Shown here piece after piece: positions 26,872 through 35,316 of a DNA stretch of 64,000 nt. The translations under genes were made by a program, and so were the position numbers. A model generated the notes under the pieces. It made no database searches and was not told where the DNA came from. It saw only the letters and a list, made by a program, of their open reading frames with translations. Source of the DNA: AC-32 sp963728765 (GTDB taxonomy: Bacteria; Actinomycetota; Thermoleophilia; Gaiellales; Gaiellaceae); contig CAVSKX010000004.1 of NCBI GenBank assembly GCA_963728765.1, forward strand, positions 62,001 through 126,000, written 5' to 3'. Position 1 is the first letter of the stretch, and the number at the start of each line of letters is the position of its first letter.

Positions 26872-27812
26872 GCCTCGAGCGGGCGCTCGAGCTCGCCGAG
26901 CGAGGGCGCGGGGTTGTGGAGGAGACGCACCCGCTTGTCGGTGCCGTGCTCGTCCAGAACGGCGAGGTCGTCGGGGAGGGGTGGTACTCGGGCCGCGGGA
27001 CCCCGCACGCGGAGGCGGCGGCGCTGGCTGCGGCGGGCGAGCGGGCTCGCGGGGCGACGCTATTCGTCTCGCTGGAGCCGTGTTCGCACCATGGCGCGAC
27101 ACCCCCGTGCGCCGACGCCGTGGTGGAGGCCGGGGTGTCGCGGGTGGTCGCCGCAGTGGGCGACCCGAACCCGAAGGTGAACGGCCGCGGATTCTCGCGG
27201 CTGCGGGAGGCGGGCGTCGACGTCGAGGTGGCGGATCTCTGGGAGGCGCGCGTGCAGAACGAGGCGTGGCGGGTGTGGGTCGCGCACGGGCGGCCGCTCG
27301 TCACCTACAAGGTCGCTGCGACGATCGACGCTCGCGTGACCGTTCCCGGCGAGCGCTGGGTGTCGGGCGAGGAGAGCCGCCGCCGTGTGCACGAGCTGCG
27401 GGCGGCGTCGGACGCGGTTGCGGTGGGGATGGGGACGGTGCGGGCGGACGACCCGGCGTTGACGGCCCGCGGCGTCGGGGCGGAGAAGCAGCCGCGCAAG
27501 CTCGCGTTCGGCCGCGGCCCGCTGCCGGAGGGGTCGGGGCTCGAGCTTCGGTCGGCGCGGCTCGAAGACGAGCTTGCGACGTTGGCCGGCGAGGGGGTCC
27601 GGTCGCTTCTGCTCGAAGGCGGGCCAACCCTGGCCGGGGCGTTCCTCGCGGCGGGTCTGGTGGACAAGCTGATGGTGTTCGGGGCACCGACGCTCTCGGG
27701 CGCGGGCCCGGTCGCGTTCGGCCCGCTGCCGGCGTCGCAGGTGTTGCGGCACGTCTCGGTGGAGCGGATCGGCGACGACGTGCTGCTGACCGGCTACCTG
27801 CGAGAGCCGTGA
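26868..27812 (+). CDS. ribD: Bifunctional riboflavin deaminase/reductase
   Basis: 314 residues, GTG at 26868 overlapping rpe. Deaminates and reduces the pyrimidine intermediate in riboflavin synthesis. The zinc deaminase domain shows HPLVGAVLVQNGEVVGEGW, TPHAEAAAL and EPCSHHGATPPCADAV; the reductase domain starts at RPLVTYKVAATIDARV and has SDAVAVGMGTVRADDPALT and LLLEGGPTLAGAFL. It is about 40 residues shorter than typical RibD, mostly in the reductase half. Confidence 0.93.
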   Translation: MSLERALELAERGRGVVEETHPLVGAVLVQNGEVVGEGWYSGRGTPHAEAAALAAAGERARGATLFVSLEPCSHHGATPPCADAVVEAGVSRVVAAVGDPNPKVNGRGFSRLREAGVDVEVADLWEARVQNEAWRVWVAHGRPLVTYKVAATIDARVTVPGERWVSGEESRRRVHELRAASDAVAVGMGTVRADDPALTARGVGAEKQPRKLAFGRGPLPEGSGLELRSARLEDELATLAGEGVRSLLLEGGPTLAGAFLAAGLVDKLMVFGAPTLSGAGPVAFGPLPASQVLRHVSVERIGDDVLLTGYLREP

Positions 27813-27932
27813 CCGCCCCTAAGTACGGTTCGCCCAGCCTCCTCCCCGAGGCGAGCGTATCCGGGCCCGGCGCACGTGTCTGTGACGCTTCGTGCCGGAA
27901 CCGTCACGGCCGCCCCGGACTACGCTTCGAGC

Positions 27933-28520
27933 GTGTTCACCGGGATCGTCCGTGAGCTCGGCCGCGTCGTCTCCGCGCAGGAGAACGGCGGCGGTGTCCA
28001 CCTGCGGATCCAGGCGGCAGGGACCGCGGCCGCGGCTGCGCCTGGCGATTCGGTGGCGGTCAACGGATGCTGCCTGACCGTCACGGCGGTCGCGGACAGC
28101 ATGCTCGCGTTCGACGCCGTCCCGGAGACCCTGGCTCGCACCACCCTCGGCGGCCTCGGCCAGGGCGCGGAGGTCAACCTCGAGCCCGCCCTGCGCGCCG
28201 GCGAGCCGCTGGGCGGCCACTTCGTGCAGGGCCACGTCGACGGCCGCGGCCGGGTTGCGGCCCTCGATCGCGAAGGCGACGGCGCGCGGCTGCGCCTCGA
28301 GCTCGGGGCCGAGCTCCTCCGCTACTGCGTCGAGAAGGGATCGATCGCAATCGACGGCGTCTCCCTGACGATCGCCGCGCTTCGCGACGACGGCGTCGAG
28401 ATCGCGCTCGTCCCGTTCACGCTCGAGCACACCACTCTCGCCCGGCTTCGCGCCGGCGACGAGGTGAATGTCGAGGTCGACTTGCTGGCGAAGTACGCCG
28501 AGCGGCTGGCCTCCCGCTGA
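27933..28520 (+). CDS. ribE: Riboflavin synthase alpha subunit
   Basis: 195 residues from the GTG at 27933, giving the canonical start VFTGIVRELG; a GTG at 27876 would add 19 non-conserved residues. Two tandem lumazine-binding domains: VNGCCLTVT and LARTTLGGL in the first, GGHFVQGHVDG, IDGVSLTI and PFTLEHTTLA in the second. Converts two lumazine molecules to riboflavin. No FMN riboswitch is seen in the 120 bases upstream. Confidence 0.95.
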   Translation: MFTGIVRELGRVVSAQENGGGVHLRIQAAGTAAAAAPGDSVAVNGCCLTVTAVADSMLAFDAVPETLARTTLGGLGQGAEVNLEPALRAGEPLGGHFVQGHVDGRGRVAALDREGDGARLRLELGAELLRYCVEKGSIAIDGVSLTIAALRDDGVEIALVPFTLEHTTLARLRAGDEVNVEVDLLAKYAERLASR

Positions 28521-28540
28521 GGGTTACGATCCGACGCGAG

Positions 28541-29788
28541 ATGAGCACCGAGCGCGCCACCGCCTTCGCCACCGTCGAGGAGGCGATCGAGGACATTCGC
28601 CGCGGCAAGTTCGTGGTCGTCGTCGACGCTGCCGACCGGGAGAACGAGGGCGACCTGACGATCGCCGCGCAATTCGCGACGCCCGAGGCGATCAACTTCA
28701 TGGCGACCCACGGGCGCGGCCTGATCTGCCTCTGCCTGACCGAGGAGCGCTGCGACGAGCTGCTGCTGCGCCCGATGACGGAGCGCAACGAGACGCCGTT
28801 CGGCACCGCGTTCACGATCTCGATCGAAGCGCGGGAGGGCATCTCGACCGGGATCTCCGCCCAGGACCGCTCGCGCACGATCCAGGTCGCGATCGACCCG
28901 AGCAAGGGCCCAGGCGACCTCGTCCAACCGGGCCACGTCTTCCCGCTGCGCGCCCGCGCCGGCGGCGTGCTCCGGCGGGGCGGCCAGACGGAAGCCGCTG
29001 TCGACCTCGCGCGTCTCGCGGGGCTCAACCCGGCGGGCGTGGTCTGCGAGGTGATGAAGGACGACGGCACCATGGCGCGCGTCCCCGACCTGGTCCCGTA
29101 CTGCGAGGAGCACGGCATCAAGCTGATCACGGTCGCCGACCTGATCGAGTACCGGCGCCGGAACGAGAAGCTGGTCGAGCGCACGACCTCGGTGCGCCTG
29201 CCGACCGCGTTCGGCGAGTTCCAGGCCGTCGCGTTCCGCGAGAAGCTGAGCGGCAAACACCACCTCGCGGTCGTCAAGGGCGAGGTCGACGGCGCGCATG
29301 ACGTCCTCGTCCGCGTTCACTCTGAATGCCTGACCGGCGACGTCTTCCACTCGCTCCGCTGCGACTGCGGCGAACAGCTCGACCAGGCGCTGCAGCGCAT
29401 CGCCGCCGAGGACCGCGGCGTCCTCCTCTACATGGCGCAGGAGGGGCGCGGCATCGGCCTGCTGAACAAGCTACGCGCATACGAGCTGCAGGAGCAGGGG
29501 CTCGACACGGTCGAGGCGAACCTCGAGCTCGGCCTCCCGGCCGACGCGCGCGAGTGGGGGATTGGCAACCAGATCCTGGCCGACCTCGGCCTCTCGACGA
29601 TCCGCATCCTCACCAACAACCCGAAGAAGATCAGCGGGCTCGAGGGCTATGGCCTCACCGTCACCGAGCAAGTGCCGATCGAGCTGCCGCCGAACGCCGA
29701 GAACCGCCGTTACCTCGCGGCCAAGCGCGACCGGCTCGGGCACCGGCTGCACCACCAGGACCTGAAGTTCGACTCGGAGGAGCGATGA
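28541..29788 (+). CDS. ribBA: Bifunctional DHBP synthase / GTP cyclohydrolase II
   Basis: 415 residues. The RibB half (residues 1-205) has VVVDAADRENEGDLTIAA, THGRGLICLCLTEERCD and QPGHVFPLRARAGGVL; the RibA half has HSECLTGDVFHSLRCDCGEQ (zinc Cys) and LLYMAQEGRGIGLLNKLRAY. Makes dihydroxybutanone phosphate and opens GTP. One oddity: where DHBP synthases have GHTEA, this protein has GGQTEAAVDL (CAG codon), replacing a usual metal-ligand His by Gln. The gene overlaps ribH by 4 bases. Confidence 0.93.
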   Translation: MSTERATAFATVEEAIEDIRRGKFVVVVDAADRENEGDLTIAAQFATPEAINFMATHGRGLICLCLTEERCDELLLRPMTERNETPFGTAFTISIEAREGISTGISAQDRSRTIQVAIDPSKGPGDLVQPGHVFPLRARAGGVLRRGGQTEAAVDLARLAGLNPAGVVCEVMKDDGTMARVPDLVPYCEEHGIKLITVADLIEYRRRNEKLVERTTSVRLPTAFGEFQAVAFREKLSGKHHLAVVKGEVDGAHDVLVRVHSECLTGDVFHSLRCDCGEQLDQALQRIAAEDRGVLLYMAQEGRGIGLLNKLRAYELQEQGLDTVEANLELGLPADAREWGIGNQILADLGLSTIRILTNNPKKISGLEGYGLTVTEQVPIELPPNAENRRYLAAKRDRLGHRLHHQDLKFDSEER

Positions 29789-30534
29789 GCGACGGCCTCG
29801 ACCAGCCCCGCCTCGGCCTGACGCCCGAGCCCGACGAGGAGCGCCGCGAGGACGTCCTTCCCGAGCGCGTGGAGCTGCACCAGGAGGGTCGCGAGGACGT
29901 GCTGCCGGAGCGGGTGGAGCTCGAGCAGGAGGAGGAGGAGGAGGAGGCAGAAGCCCAGCCCGAGGCCGAGGAAGAGGAGGAGCTTCCCGCCGAGGAGGAC
30001 GAGCTGCCGCGCTCGGCGGTGGCCCAGCACGCCGCCGGGGAGCTGCGCATTCCAGACGGCTACGGGGTGATTGCGGGCGAGCCGACCGGCAACCGGCGCG
30101 CCGTGGGCGTCGTCGTCGCTCGCTTCAACGGCGAGCTGACGAGCGAGCTCCTCACGCGCGCCCTCAACGAGCTCGAGCGCGCCGGCGTCGGGCGCGAGGC
30201 GGTCACGGTGATCCCGGTTCCCGGCGCCTTCGAGCTGCCGCTCGCCGCGATGGCACTCGCGAAGACGCGCCGCTACTCCTGCATCGTCGCCCTCGGCGCC
30301 GTGATCCGCGGCGAGACGCCGCACTTCGAGTACGTCGCGAGCGAGGCGGCGAGCGGCCTGCAGCTGGCGGGCCTGGAGACGGGCGTGCCCGTGGCGTTCG
30401 GCGTGCTCACGACCGAGAACGAGGAGCAGGCCCGCGCACGGCTCGACAAGGGCGCCGAGGCGGTCCGCACCGCGCTCGAGATGGCGGACGTCTTCTCGCA
30501 GCTGCGCGCGGCCGCAGGCGCGGCGCCCGCCTGA
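29785..30534 (+). CDS. ribH: Lumazine synthase with a ~90-residue acidic N-terminal extension
   Basis: 249 residues against a usual ~155. The catalytic domain begins at about residue 90 (GVVVARFNGELTSELL) and has VIPVPGAFELPLAA, VALGAVIRGETPHFEYVASE and VPVAFGVLTTENEEQA. Before it lies a highly acidic segment with a near-perfect tandem repeat (REDVLPERVELHQEG, REDVLPERVELEQEE) followed by Glu runs. The ATG at 29785 overlaps the ribBA stop (ATGA) and follows GGAGG, so the extension is translated. Lumazine synthases assemble to pentamers or 60-subunit shells; a charged extension could alter surface, cargo or assembly. Confidence 0.92.
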   Translation: MSDGLDQPRLGLTPEPDEERREDVLPERVELHQEGREDVLPERVELEQEEEEEEAEAQPEAEEEEELPAEEDELPRSAVAQHAAGELRIPDGYGVIAGEPTGNRRAVGVVVARFNGELTSELLTRALNELERAGVGREAVTVIPVPGAFELPLAAMALAKTRRYSCIVALGAVIRGETPHFEYVASEAASGLQLAGLETGVPVAFGVLTTENEEQARARLDKGAEAVRTALEMADVFSQLRAAAGAAPA

Positions 30535-30565
30535 GGCGTCGCCGTGCCGGCTTCGCCGGTGCGGC
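30535..30565. repeat. Two-hairpin repeat, copy C (hairpin 1 only)
   Basis: GCCGTGCCGGC (30541-30551), loop TTC, GCCGGTGCGGC (30555-30565), directly after the ribH stop. Arms match the family, with one mismatch region. Position suggests a terminator role before rpmB. Confidence 0.6.
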
Positions 30566-30590
30566 CGGCCTTGGCTACACTCCGCCGCCG

Positions 30591-30782
30591 ATGTCCAAGG
30601 TATGCGCGATCTGCGGGAAGAAACCGTCTTTCGGTCACAACCGGAGCCATTCGATGGTGGCGACGAAGCGGCGCTTCAACCCTAACCTCCAGCGCGTGCG
30701 CGTCCTGCTCGACGGCAAGGCGACGCGCGCGTACGTGTGCACGCGCTGCCTCAAGGGCGGCAAAGTCCAAAAAGCGGTTTAG
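30591..30782 (+). CDS. rpmB: Ribosomal protein L28
   Basis: 63 residues, normal length. CAICGKKPSFGHNRSHSM at the start and CTRCLKGGKVQKAV at the end are typical; the CxxC pairs (CAIC, CTRC) make this the zinc-binding C+ form. It is a structural protein of the 50S subunit. Confidence 0.96.
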   Translation: MSKVCAICGKKPSFGHNRSHSMVATKRRFNPNLQRVRVLLDGKATRAYVCTRCLKGGKVQKAV

Positions 30783-30783
30783 A

Positions 30784-30842
30784 CGGCCGCCCCGGCGAAG
30801 CCGGCACGGCCTCTCTGGTCGGCGCCGCCAAGTCGGCGCCTC
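30784..30842. repeat. Two-hairpin repeat, copy D
   Basis: GGCCGCCCCGGC-GAA-GCCGGCACGGCC is hairpin 1 and GGCGCC..GGCGCC around 30820-30840 is hairpin 2. It follows the rpmB stop within a few bases and fills most of the 108-base gap before the Asp23-type gene. Confidence 0.65.
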
Positions 30843-30890
30843 AGAGCGGTCTAGCAACCGCTATCGCCCGCGAGGGCGTCTAAGTCCGCG

Positions 30891-31259
30891 GTGGAAGACC
30901 GTGGCCTGACGATCCCGTCCGACCTCGGACGGATCAGCGTCTCCCCGGCGGCGATCGCGCAGATCGTGGGCCGCGTCGCGACGCAGTGCTACGGCGTCGT
31001 CGGCATGTCGCTGCGGGGCCCCGCGCGGGAGCGCGTGACGCAGCTCCTGCCAAAGGGCCGGCCGGGGCGCGGGATCGTCGTTCGCAACGAGAACGGTGCG
31101 GTCGCGCTCGAGCTCCACGTCGTCGTCGCGTACGGGCTCAACCTCGCGGAGGTCGCGGCGACCGTGCGCTCGCAGGTCGCGTACGAGGTCGAGCGGCTGA
31201 CCGGGCTCCGGGTAGCGTCGGTCGACGTCCACATCCAGGACGTGAAGCGGACGGCGTGA
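30891..31259 (+). CDS. Asp23/DUF322 family protein
   Basis: 122 residues from a GTG at 30891. GRISVSPAAIAQIVGRVATQ, GVVGMS and VRSQVAYEVERLTGLRVASV are characteristic of the Asp23 (YloU) family. These proteins typically stand before the DAK2-domain fatty acid kinase gene, as here; their biochemical role is not settled (envelope stress or membrane anchoring has been proposed). The stop overlaps the GTG of the next gene. Confidence 0.88.
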   Translation: MEDRGLTIPSDLGRISVSPAAIAQIVGRVATQCYGVVGMSLRGPARERVTQLLPKGRPGRGIVVRNENGAVALELHVVVAYGLNLAEVAATVRSQVAYEVERLTGLRVASVDVHIQDVKRTA

Positions 31260-32836
31260 GCGACCTCGAGACCGTTCGCAGCTTCGCCCGCGGGGCGCTC
31301 GACTCGCTCGAGCTGAGCCGCGAGCGAATTGACGACCTCAACGTCTACCCCGTGCCCGACGGCGATACCGGCACGAACCTGACGCTGACCGTGCGCGGCC
31401 TGGTGGAGTCCCTCGACGCGTCCACGGCCGCCGACCGCCCGGCGCTCGCGCGCGAGGCGACGCGCGCGGCGCTCATGTCGGCGCGCGGCAACTCCGGCGT
31501 GATCCTGTCGCAGATCGTGCGCGGCGCCGCCGACGTGCTTGGAGCGGCGGACACGATCGACGGGCGCGCGGTCGCCCGCGCGGTCCGCGGCGCGAGCGAC
31601 GCAGCCTACGGCGCGGTCCGCAAGCCGGTCGAGGGGACGATGCTGACCGTCATCCGCGCGCTCGCTGAAGCCGCCGAGCGCTCCACGAACCGCGAGCCGC
31701 GCGACCTGCTCGCCGAGCTGGTCCAGCGCGGCGAGGAAGCGGTGGCGCGGACGCCCGAGCAGCTCGACGTCCTGCGCGAGGCGGGAGTGGTCGACGCGGG
31801 CGGCGCCGGCCTGGTCGAGCTCGTGCGCGGGCTCGCAGCCGCTGCTGCGGGCGGGACCGTCGTTGCACCGCAGCCTGCCGAGCCGCTGGCCGTCGAGGCC
31901 GTGCACCAGGAGCTCTCCCGTTACCGGTACTGCACGACCTTCGTCTCGAGGGCGACGCGTTGGACGCGCAGGTGCTGGAGGCGGAGTTGGAGCGGCTGGG
32001 CGACTCACTGCTCGTCGTCGGTGACCGGACCGCGCTCAAGATCCACGTGCATACCGACGATCCAGGCGCCGCGCTTTCCCTCGGCACCCGCGCGGGCGCG
32101 ATCGAGGGCGTCGAGATCGCCGACATGCACCGCCAGACCGAGCAGCGCGAGGAGCGGCTGCTCGCCGCGCTGCCCGGCGAAGGCTCACGCACCGGCGTCG
32201 TCGCGGTCGTCGCGGGCGAGGGCAACCGGCGCCTGTTCGAGGACCTGGGTGCGGGGCACGTCATCGAGGGCGGGCCAGACGATGAACCCGTCGACAGCCG
32301 ACCTGCTCGCCGCCGTGGAGTCGGTCGGCGCGGAGGAGGTCGTCCTCCTGCCGAACAACTCGAACGTCGTGTTGGCGGCCGAGCAGGCGGCGCGCGTCGC
32401 CGGCCGCCCGGTGCAGGTCGTGTCGACGATGTCGATCCCGGCCGGTCTTGCCGCGCTCGTCGCATTCAACGCCGAGCGCTCGGCGGAAGAGAACGCGGCC
32501 GCGATGCAGGACGCGCTGGCAGGCGTCGCGACGGGCGAGGTCACGATCGCGTCGCGCGATGCCTCGAGCGACGGCGTCGCCGTGCGCGAAGGCGAGTACC
32601 TCGGCCTGCTGGACGGCGCCGCGGTCGCCTCGGGCCCGACCTTCGACGGCGTCGCCCGTGAGCTCCTCGGCCGCCTCCTCGCGGAGCCGCGCGACGTCGT
32701 CACGCTCCTGCACGGCGAGGGCGCGCCATCGCTCAACGGCCTCGTCGAGGAGCTGGCGGCGCAGCATCCGGAGCTCGAGCTCGACGTCCACGAGGGCGGC
32801 CAGCCGCACTACCCGCTGCTGCTGTCCGCCGAGTAG
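31256..32836 (+). CDS. fakA: DAK2-domain fatty acid kinase FakA-like protein, two compensating frameshifts
   Basis: About 526 residues. DLNVYPVPDGDTGTNLTLT binds the metals and nucleotide; SARGNSGVILSQIVRG and KPVEGTMLTVIR follow in the DAK2 (DhaL-like) domain, then DAGGAGLVEL. After YRYCTTF (near 31945) the frame is lost; the correct continuation, LEGDALDAQVLEAELERLG to KIHVHTDDPG, is in another frame until about 32270, where an extra G in GGG restores the first frame at GQTMNPSTADLLAAVESV. The two shifts compensate and are probably sequence errors. FakA phosphorylates fatty acids held by DegV/FakB proteins, and a DegV gene is two genes downstream. Confidence 0.85.
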   Translation: MSDLETVRSFARGALDSLELSRERIDDLNVYPVPDGDTGTNLTLTVRGLVESLDASTAADRPALAREATRAALMSARGNSGVILSQIVRGAADVLGAADTIDGRAVARAVRGASDAAYGAVRKPVEGTMLTVIRALAEAAERSTNREPRDLLAELVQRGEEAVARTPEQLDVLREAGVVDAGGAGLVELVRGLAAAAAGGTVVAPQPAEPLAVEAVHQELSRYRYCTTFVSRATRWTRRCWRRSWSGWATHCSSSVTGPRSRSTCIPTIQAPRFPSAPARARSRASRSPTCTARPSSARSGCSPRCPAKAHAPASSRSSRARATGACSRTWVRGTSSRAGQTMNPSTADLLAAVESVGAEEVVLLPNNSNVVLAAEQAARVAGRPVQVVSTMSIPAGLAALVAFNAERSAEENAAAMQDALAGVATGEVTIASRDASSDGVAVREGEYLGLLDGAAVASGPTFDGVARELLGRLLAEPRDVVTLLHGEGAPSLNGLVEELAAQHPELELDVHEGGQPHYPLLLSAE

Positions 32837-32845
32837 TCTCGGCCG

Positions 32846-33226
32846 ATGAGCGAGTCGATCCGCGTCCTGCTCGTCGAGGACAACCAGGTCTTCCGCGAGG
32901 CGCTCGAGCTGACACTCGGCCTCCGTTCCGACATGGAGGTCGTCGCCGCGGTTCCCGACGGCACGAGCGCCGCTGCGGCCGCGCGCGAGGTCCGCCCCGA
33001 CGTCGTGGTGATGGACTACCGGCTTCCCGGCCTCGACGGCGTGCAGGCGACACGAGCGGTTCGCGACGCCTGTCCGACCGCCGCGGTCATCTGCCTCACC
33101 GCCTCCGCGAGCCTGCGCGAGCGCGACGCGCTCACGGACGCGGGGGTCGTTGCCTGTCTGCGCAAGGATGACGGCCTCGACGCGGTCGTCGCCGCCATCA
33201 AGCGCGCCTCCCAGGCCGCGGCGTGA
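32846..33226 (+). CDS. Stand-alone response regulator receiver protein
   Basis: 126 residues, a single CheY-like REC domain with no output domain. LLVEDNQVFREAL carries the acidic pair, VVMDYRLPGLDGV the phosphorylated Asp (about residue 57), CLTAS the Thr switch and CLRKDD the Lys. It is tightly packed between the fakA-like and degV genes (10 bases after the first, 4-base overlap with the second). A role in linking phosphorelay signals to fatty acid phosphorylation is suggested by position only. Confidence 0.9.
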   Translation: MSESIRVLLVEDNQVFREALELTLGLRSDMEVVAAVPDGTSAAAAAREVRPDVVVMDYRLPGLDGVQATRAVRDACPTAAVICLTASASLRERDALTDAGVVACLRKDDGLDAVVAAIKRASQAAA

Positions 33227-34083
33227 AGCTCACCGCCGAGAACACGGCAATCGTCGTCGACTCCACTGCCGATTTCCCCGAAGCGGCGCAGCGGTTCCCG
33301 AACTGGCGCGTGGTGCCGCTCTATGTGCGGTTCGGCGACCAGAGCTTCCGTGACTACGTCGAGCTCGACCCGGACGCGTTCTACGCGCGCTTGCGTTCCG
33401 CGCCCGAGACGCCGACGACCTCGCAGCCGACTCCCGGCGACTTCCTGAGCGTCTACGAGGAGCTGGCGGGCTACGACCGGATCCTCTCCCTCCACATTGC
33501 GGGCAAGCTCTCGGGGACGATCGAGAGCGCGCGGGCGGCTGCGAACGAGGTCGGCGACGACCGTGTGCGCACGATCGACTCCGAGAGCGCCTCCGCGGCG
33601 ATCGCGATGCTCGGCCTCGCGATCCAGCGCCGCCTCGAAGCCGGCACGACGGACGAGGAGGTCGACGCGCTCGTCGAGCGCTACCGCCGCGACGCCGGCC
33701 TGCTCTTCACAGTCGACACCTTCGAGTACCTCGTCCGCGGCGGCCGGGTCGGCCGGGCGCGAGGCTGGGCCGGCGAGCTGCTGCAGATCAAGCCGATCCT
33801 CTCGATCCGCGAGGGAGAGGTGCTGCCGGAGAAGCGCGTGCGCGGCAACCGGAAGGCGTTCCTGGAGTTCGAGACCGCCTTCGAGGCCGACACCCGCGAC
33901 GAGCCGACCCTGCGCGTGGGGATCGCGCACGCGGAAGCGCCCGACCGGGCCGAGGCGCTGCGCACGATGGTGCGCGAGAAGCGGCCGGCGGCCGAGATCG
34001 AGATCGTCACTGCGCTCGGGCCGGTCGTGGGAGCGCACGCCGGGCCCGGCACGGTCGGCTTCTTCTGGTTCGACGATTCGTAA
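33223..34083 (+). CDS. DegV family (FakB-like) fatty acid-binding protein
   Basis: 286 residues from a GTG at 33223. VDSTADFPEAAQ, the TSQPTPGDFLSVYEEL segment, SLHIAGKLSGTIESAR and KPILSIREGEV are DegV signatures. Proteins of this family hold a fatty acid and present its carboxylate to FakA. Same operon as the DAK2 gene. Tandem repeat copies E and F follow the stop directly. Confidence 0.9.
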   Translation: MKLTAENTAIVVDSTADFPEAAQRFPNWRVVPLYVRFGDQSFRDYVELDPDAFYARLRSAPETPTTSQPTPGDFLSVYEELAGYDRILSLHIAGKLSGTIESARAAANEVGDDRVRTIDSESASAAIAMLGLAIQRRLEAGTTDEEVDALVERYRRDAGLLFTVDTFEYLVRGGRVGRARGWAGELLQIKPILSIREGEVLPEKRVRGNRKAFLEFETAFEADTRDEPTLRVGIAHAEAPDRAEALRTMVREKRPAAEIEIVTALGPVVGAHAGPGTVGFFWFDDS

Positions 34084-34084
34084 G

Positions 34085-34210
34085 GCGCCGACTAGGCGGC
34101 GCCGACCAGGAGAGGCCGTGCCGGCTTTGCCGGCGCGGCCGTTTCATGCGCCGACTAGGCGGCGCCGACCAGGAGAGGCCGTGCCGGCTTTGCCGGCGTG
34201 GCCGTCTCAT
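34085..34210. repeat. Two-hairpin repeat, tandem copies E and F (63-bp period)
   Basis: Two head-to-tail 63-bp units (34085-34147 and 34148-34210) that differ at only two positions. Each has hairpin 2 (GGCGCC..) and hairpin 1 (GGCCGTGCCGGC, loop TTT, GCCGGCGCGGCC or GCCGGCGTGGCC). The second unit covers the stop codon of the minus-strand reductase gene (34207-34209). It lies between convergent genes. Confidence 0.8.
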
Positions 34211-35316
34211 GCCGCGAGCAGCTCGCCCTCGAGCGCAGCCGTCAACTCGTTGCGAAGCGAGGCGACCTCCGTCGGCCGGTTGACGGCGAGTGCGGCGACG
34301 GTTGCGCCGTTCTCGAGGTAACGGGCCACAAACGAGCCTGGGCCGCCGTCGAGCTCCACGGTGTCCCAGCGCTCGGCGTGGCCGACGTACTGCAGCCGGA
34401 GCCCGAACTGGTCGGACCAGAAGTACGGCAGCGCCGCCGCCGGCGGCTCTTCGCCGAGGATCGCGTGCGCGACCGCCGCGCCCTGTCCTGCGGCGCTCGT
34501 CCAATGCTCGACGCGCAGGCGCCGGCCGAGGAGCGGGTGCCAGGCCTCGGCCACGTCGCCGGCGGCGTAGACGCCGGGAAGCTCGGTGCGGCCGCAGGCG
34601 TCAGTGGGGATGCCGTTCGCGCCGCCGAGAGCGGCCGTCTCGGGCGAGACCCCGACTGCGACGACGATCAAGTCGGCCTCGAGCTCCGACCGGTCGACCG
34701 GGCTGCCGAGGCGGAGCTCGATGCCGGCCGCCGTGTAGCGCGAGGCGAGGAGCGCACCCACCTCTCGGCCGAGCACCCGCTCCAGCGGGACGTCTGCCAC
34801 GTCGACCAGCGTCACCGAGGCGCCGAGGGAGACCGCCGTCGAAGTGAGCTCGGTGCCGACGAAGCCGGCGCCGATCACGGCCACGCGAACGCCCCGCCGA
34901 AGTTCGGCACGGAGCGCGGCCGCATCCGCGAGCGTCCGCAGCGTGTGCGCTCCTTCCCAGCCGGGCAGCACCCGCGCGGCCGCCCCCGTCGCGAGCACGA
35001 GCGCGTCCCAGGCGAGCTCCTCGCCGCGGTCGGTCGAGGCGGTGCGCGCTTCGGCGTCGACGGAGACGACGCGCCGCCCGAGCAGTAGCTCGATCCGGTT
35101 CTCGTCCCAGAACGAGCGCGGCCGCAGCTGGAGCGACTCCGCGTCGCGGGAGCCCGCGAGGTGCTCCTTCGAGAGCGCGGGCCGTTCGTACGGCGGCACC
35201 GGCTCCGCGCCGACGAGGCGTACCTCGCCGTCGAAGCCGTTCGCCCGGAGCGTCTCCGCACAGCGGGCTCCGGCGAGGCCGGCGCCGACGATCAGCACTC
35301 GCCGCGCGGGGGTCAT
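34207..35316 (-). CDS. FAD-dependent ferredoxin reductase (BphA4/rubredoxin-reductase type)
   Basis: 369 residues from the ATG at 35316. RVLIVGAGLAGARCAETLR binds FAD, VPPYERPALSKEHLAG is a family hallmark, VRVAVIGAGFVGTELTS binds NAD(P)H, and LPGVYAAGDVAEAWHP is the second FAD motif. It should pass electrons from NAD(P)H to the ferredoxin encoded immediately before it (ATGA overlap). Last gene of the accessory electron-transfer operon; its stop lies in the tandem repeat. Confidence 0.9.
   Translation of the reverse strand: MTPARRVLIVGAGLAGARCAETLRANGFDGEVRLVGAEPVPPYERPALSKEHLAGSRDAESLQLRPRSFWDENRIELLLGRRVVSVDAEARTASTDRGEELAWDALVLATGAAARVLPGWEGAHTLRTLADAAALRAELRRGVRVAVIGAGFVGTELTSTAVSLGASVTLVDVADVPLERVLGREVGALLASRYTAAGIELRLGSPVDRSELEADLIVVAVGVSPETAALGGANGIPTDACGRTELPGVYAAGDVAEAWHPLLGRRLRVEHWTSAAGQGAAVAHAILGEEPPAAALPYFWSDQFGLRLQYVGHAERWDTVELDGGPGSFVARYLENGATVAALAVNRPTEVASLRNELTAALEGELLAA

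Noticed and set aside
27813..27932. FMN riboswitch before ribE
   Set aside because: None of the conserved FMN-element sequence blocks can be found in the short gap.
34084..34210. CRISPR array (two regular repeats)
   Set aside because: The 63-bp units are contiguous without spacers, and the same unit occurs dispersed elsewhere.
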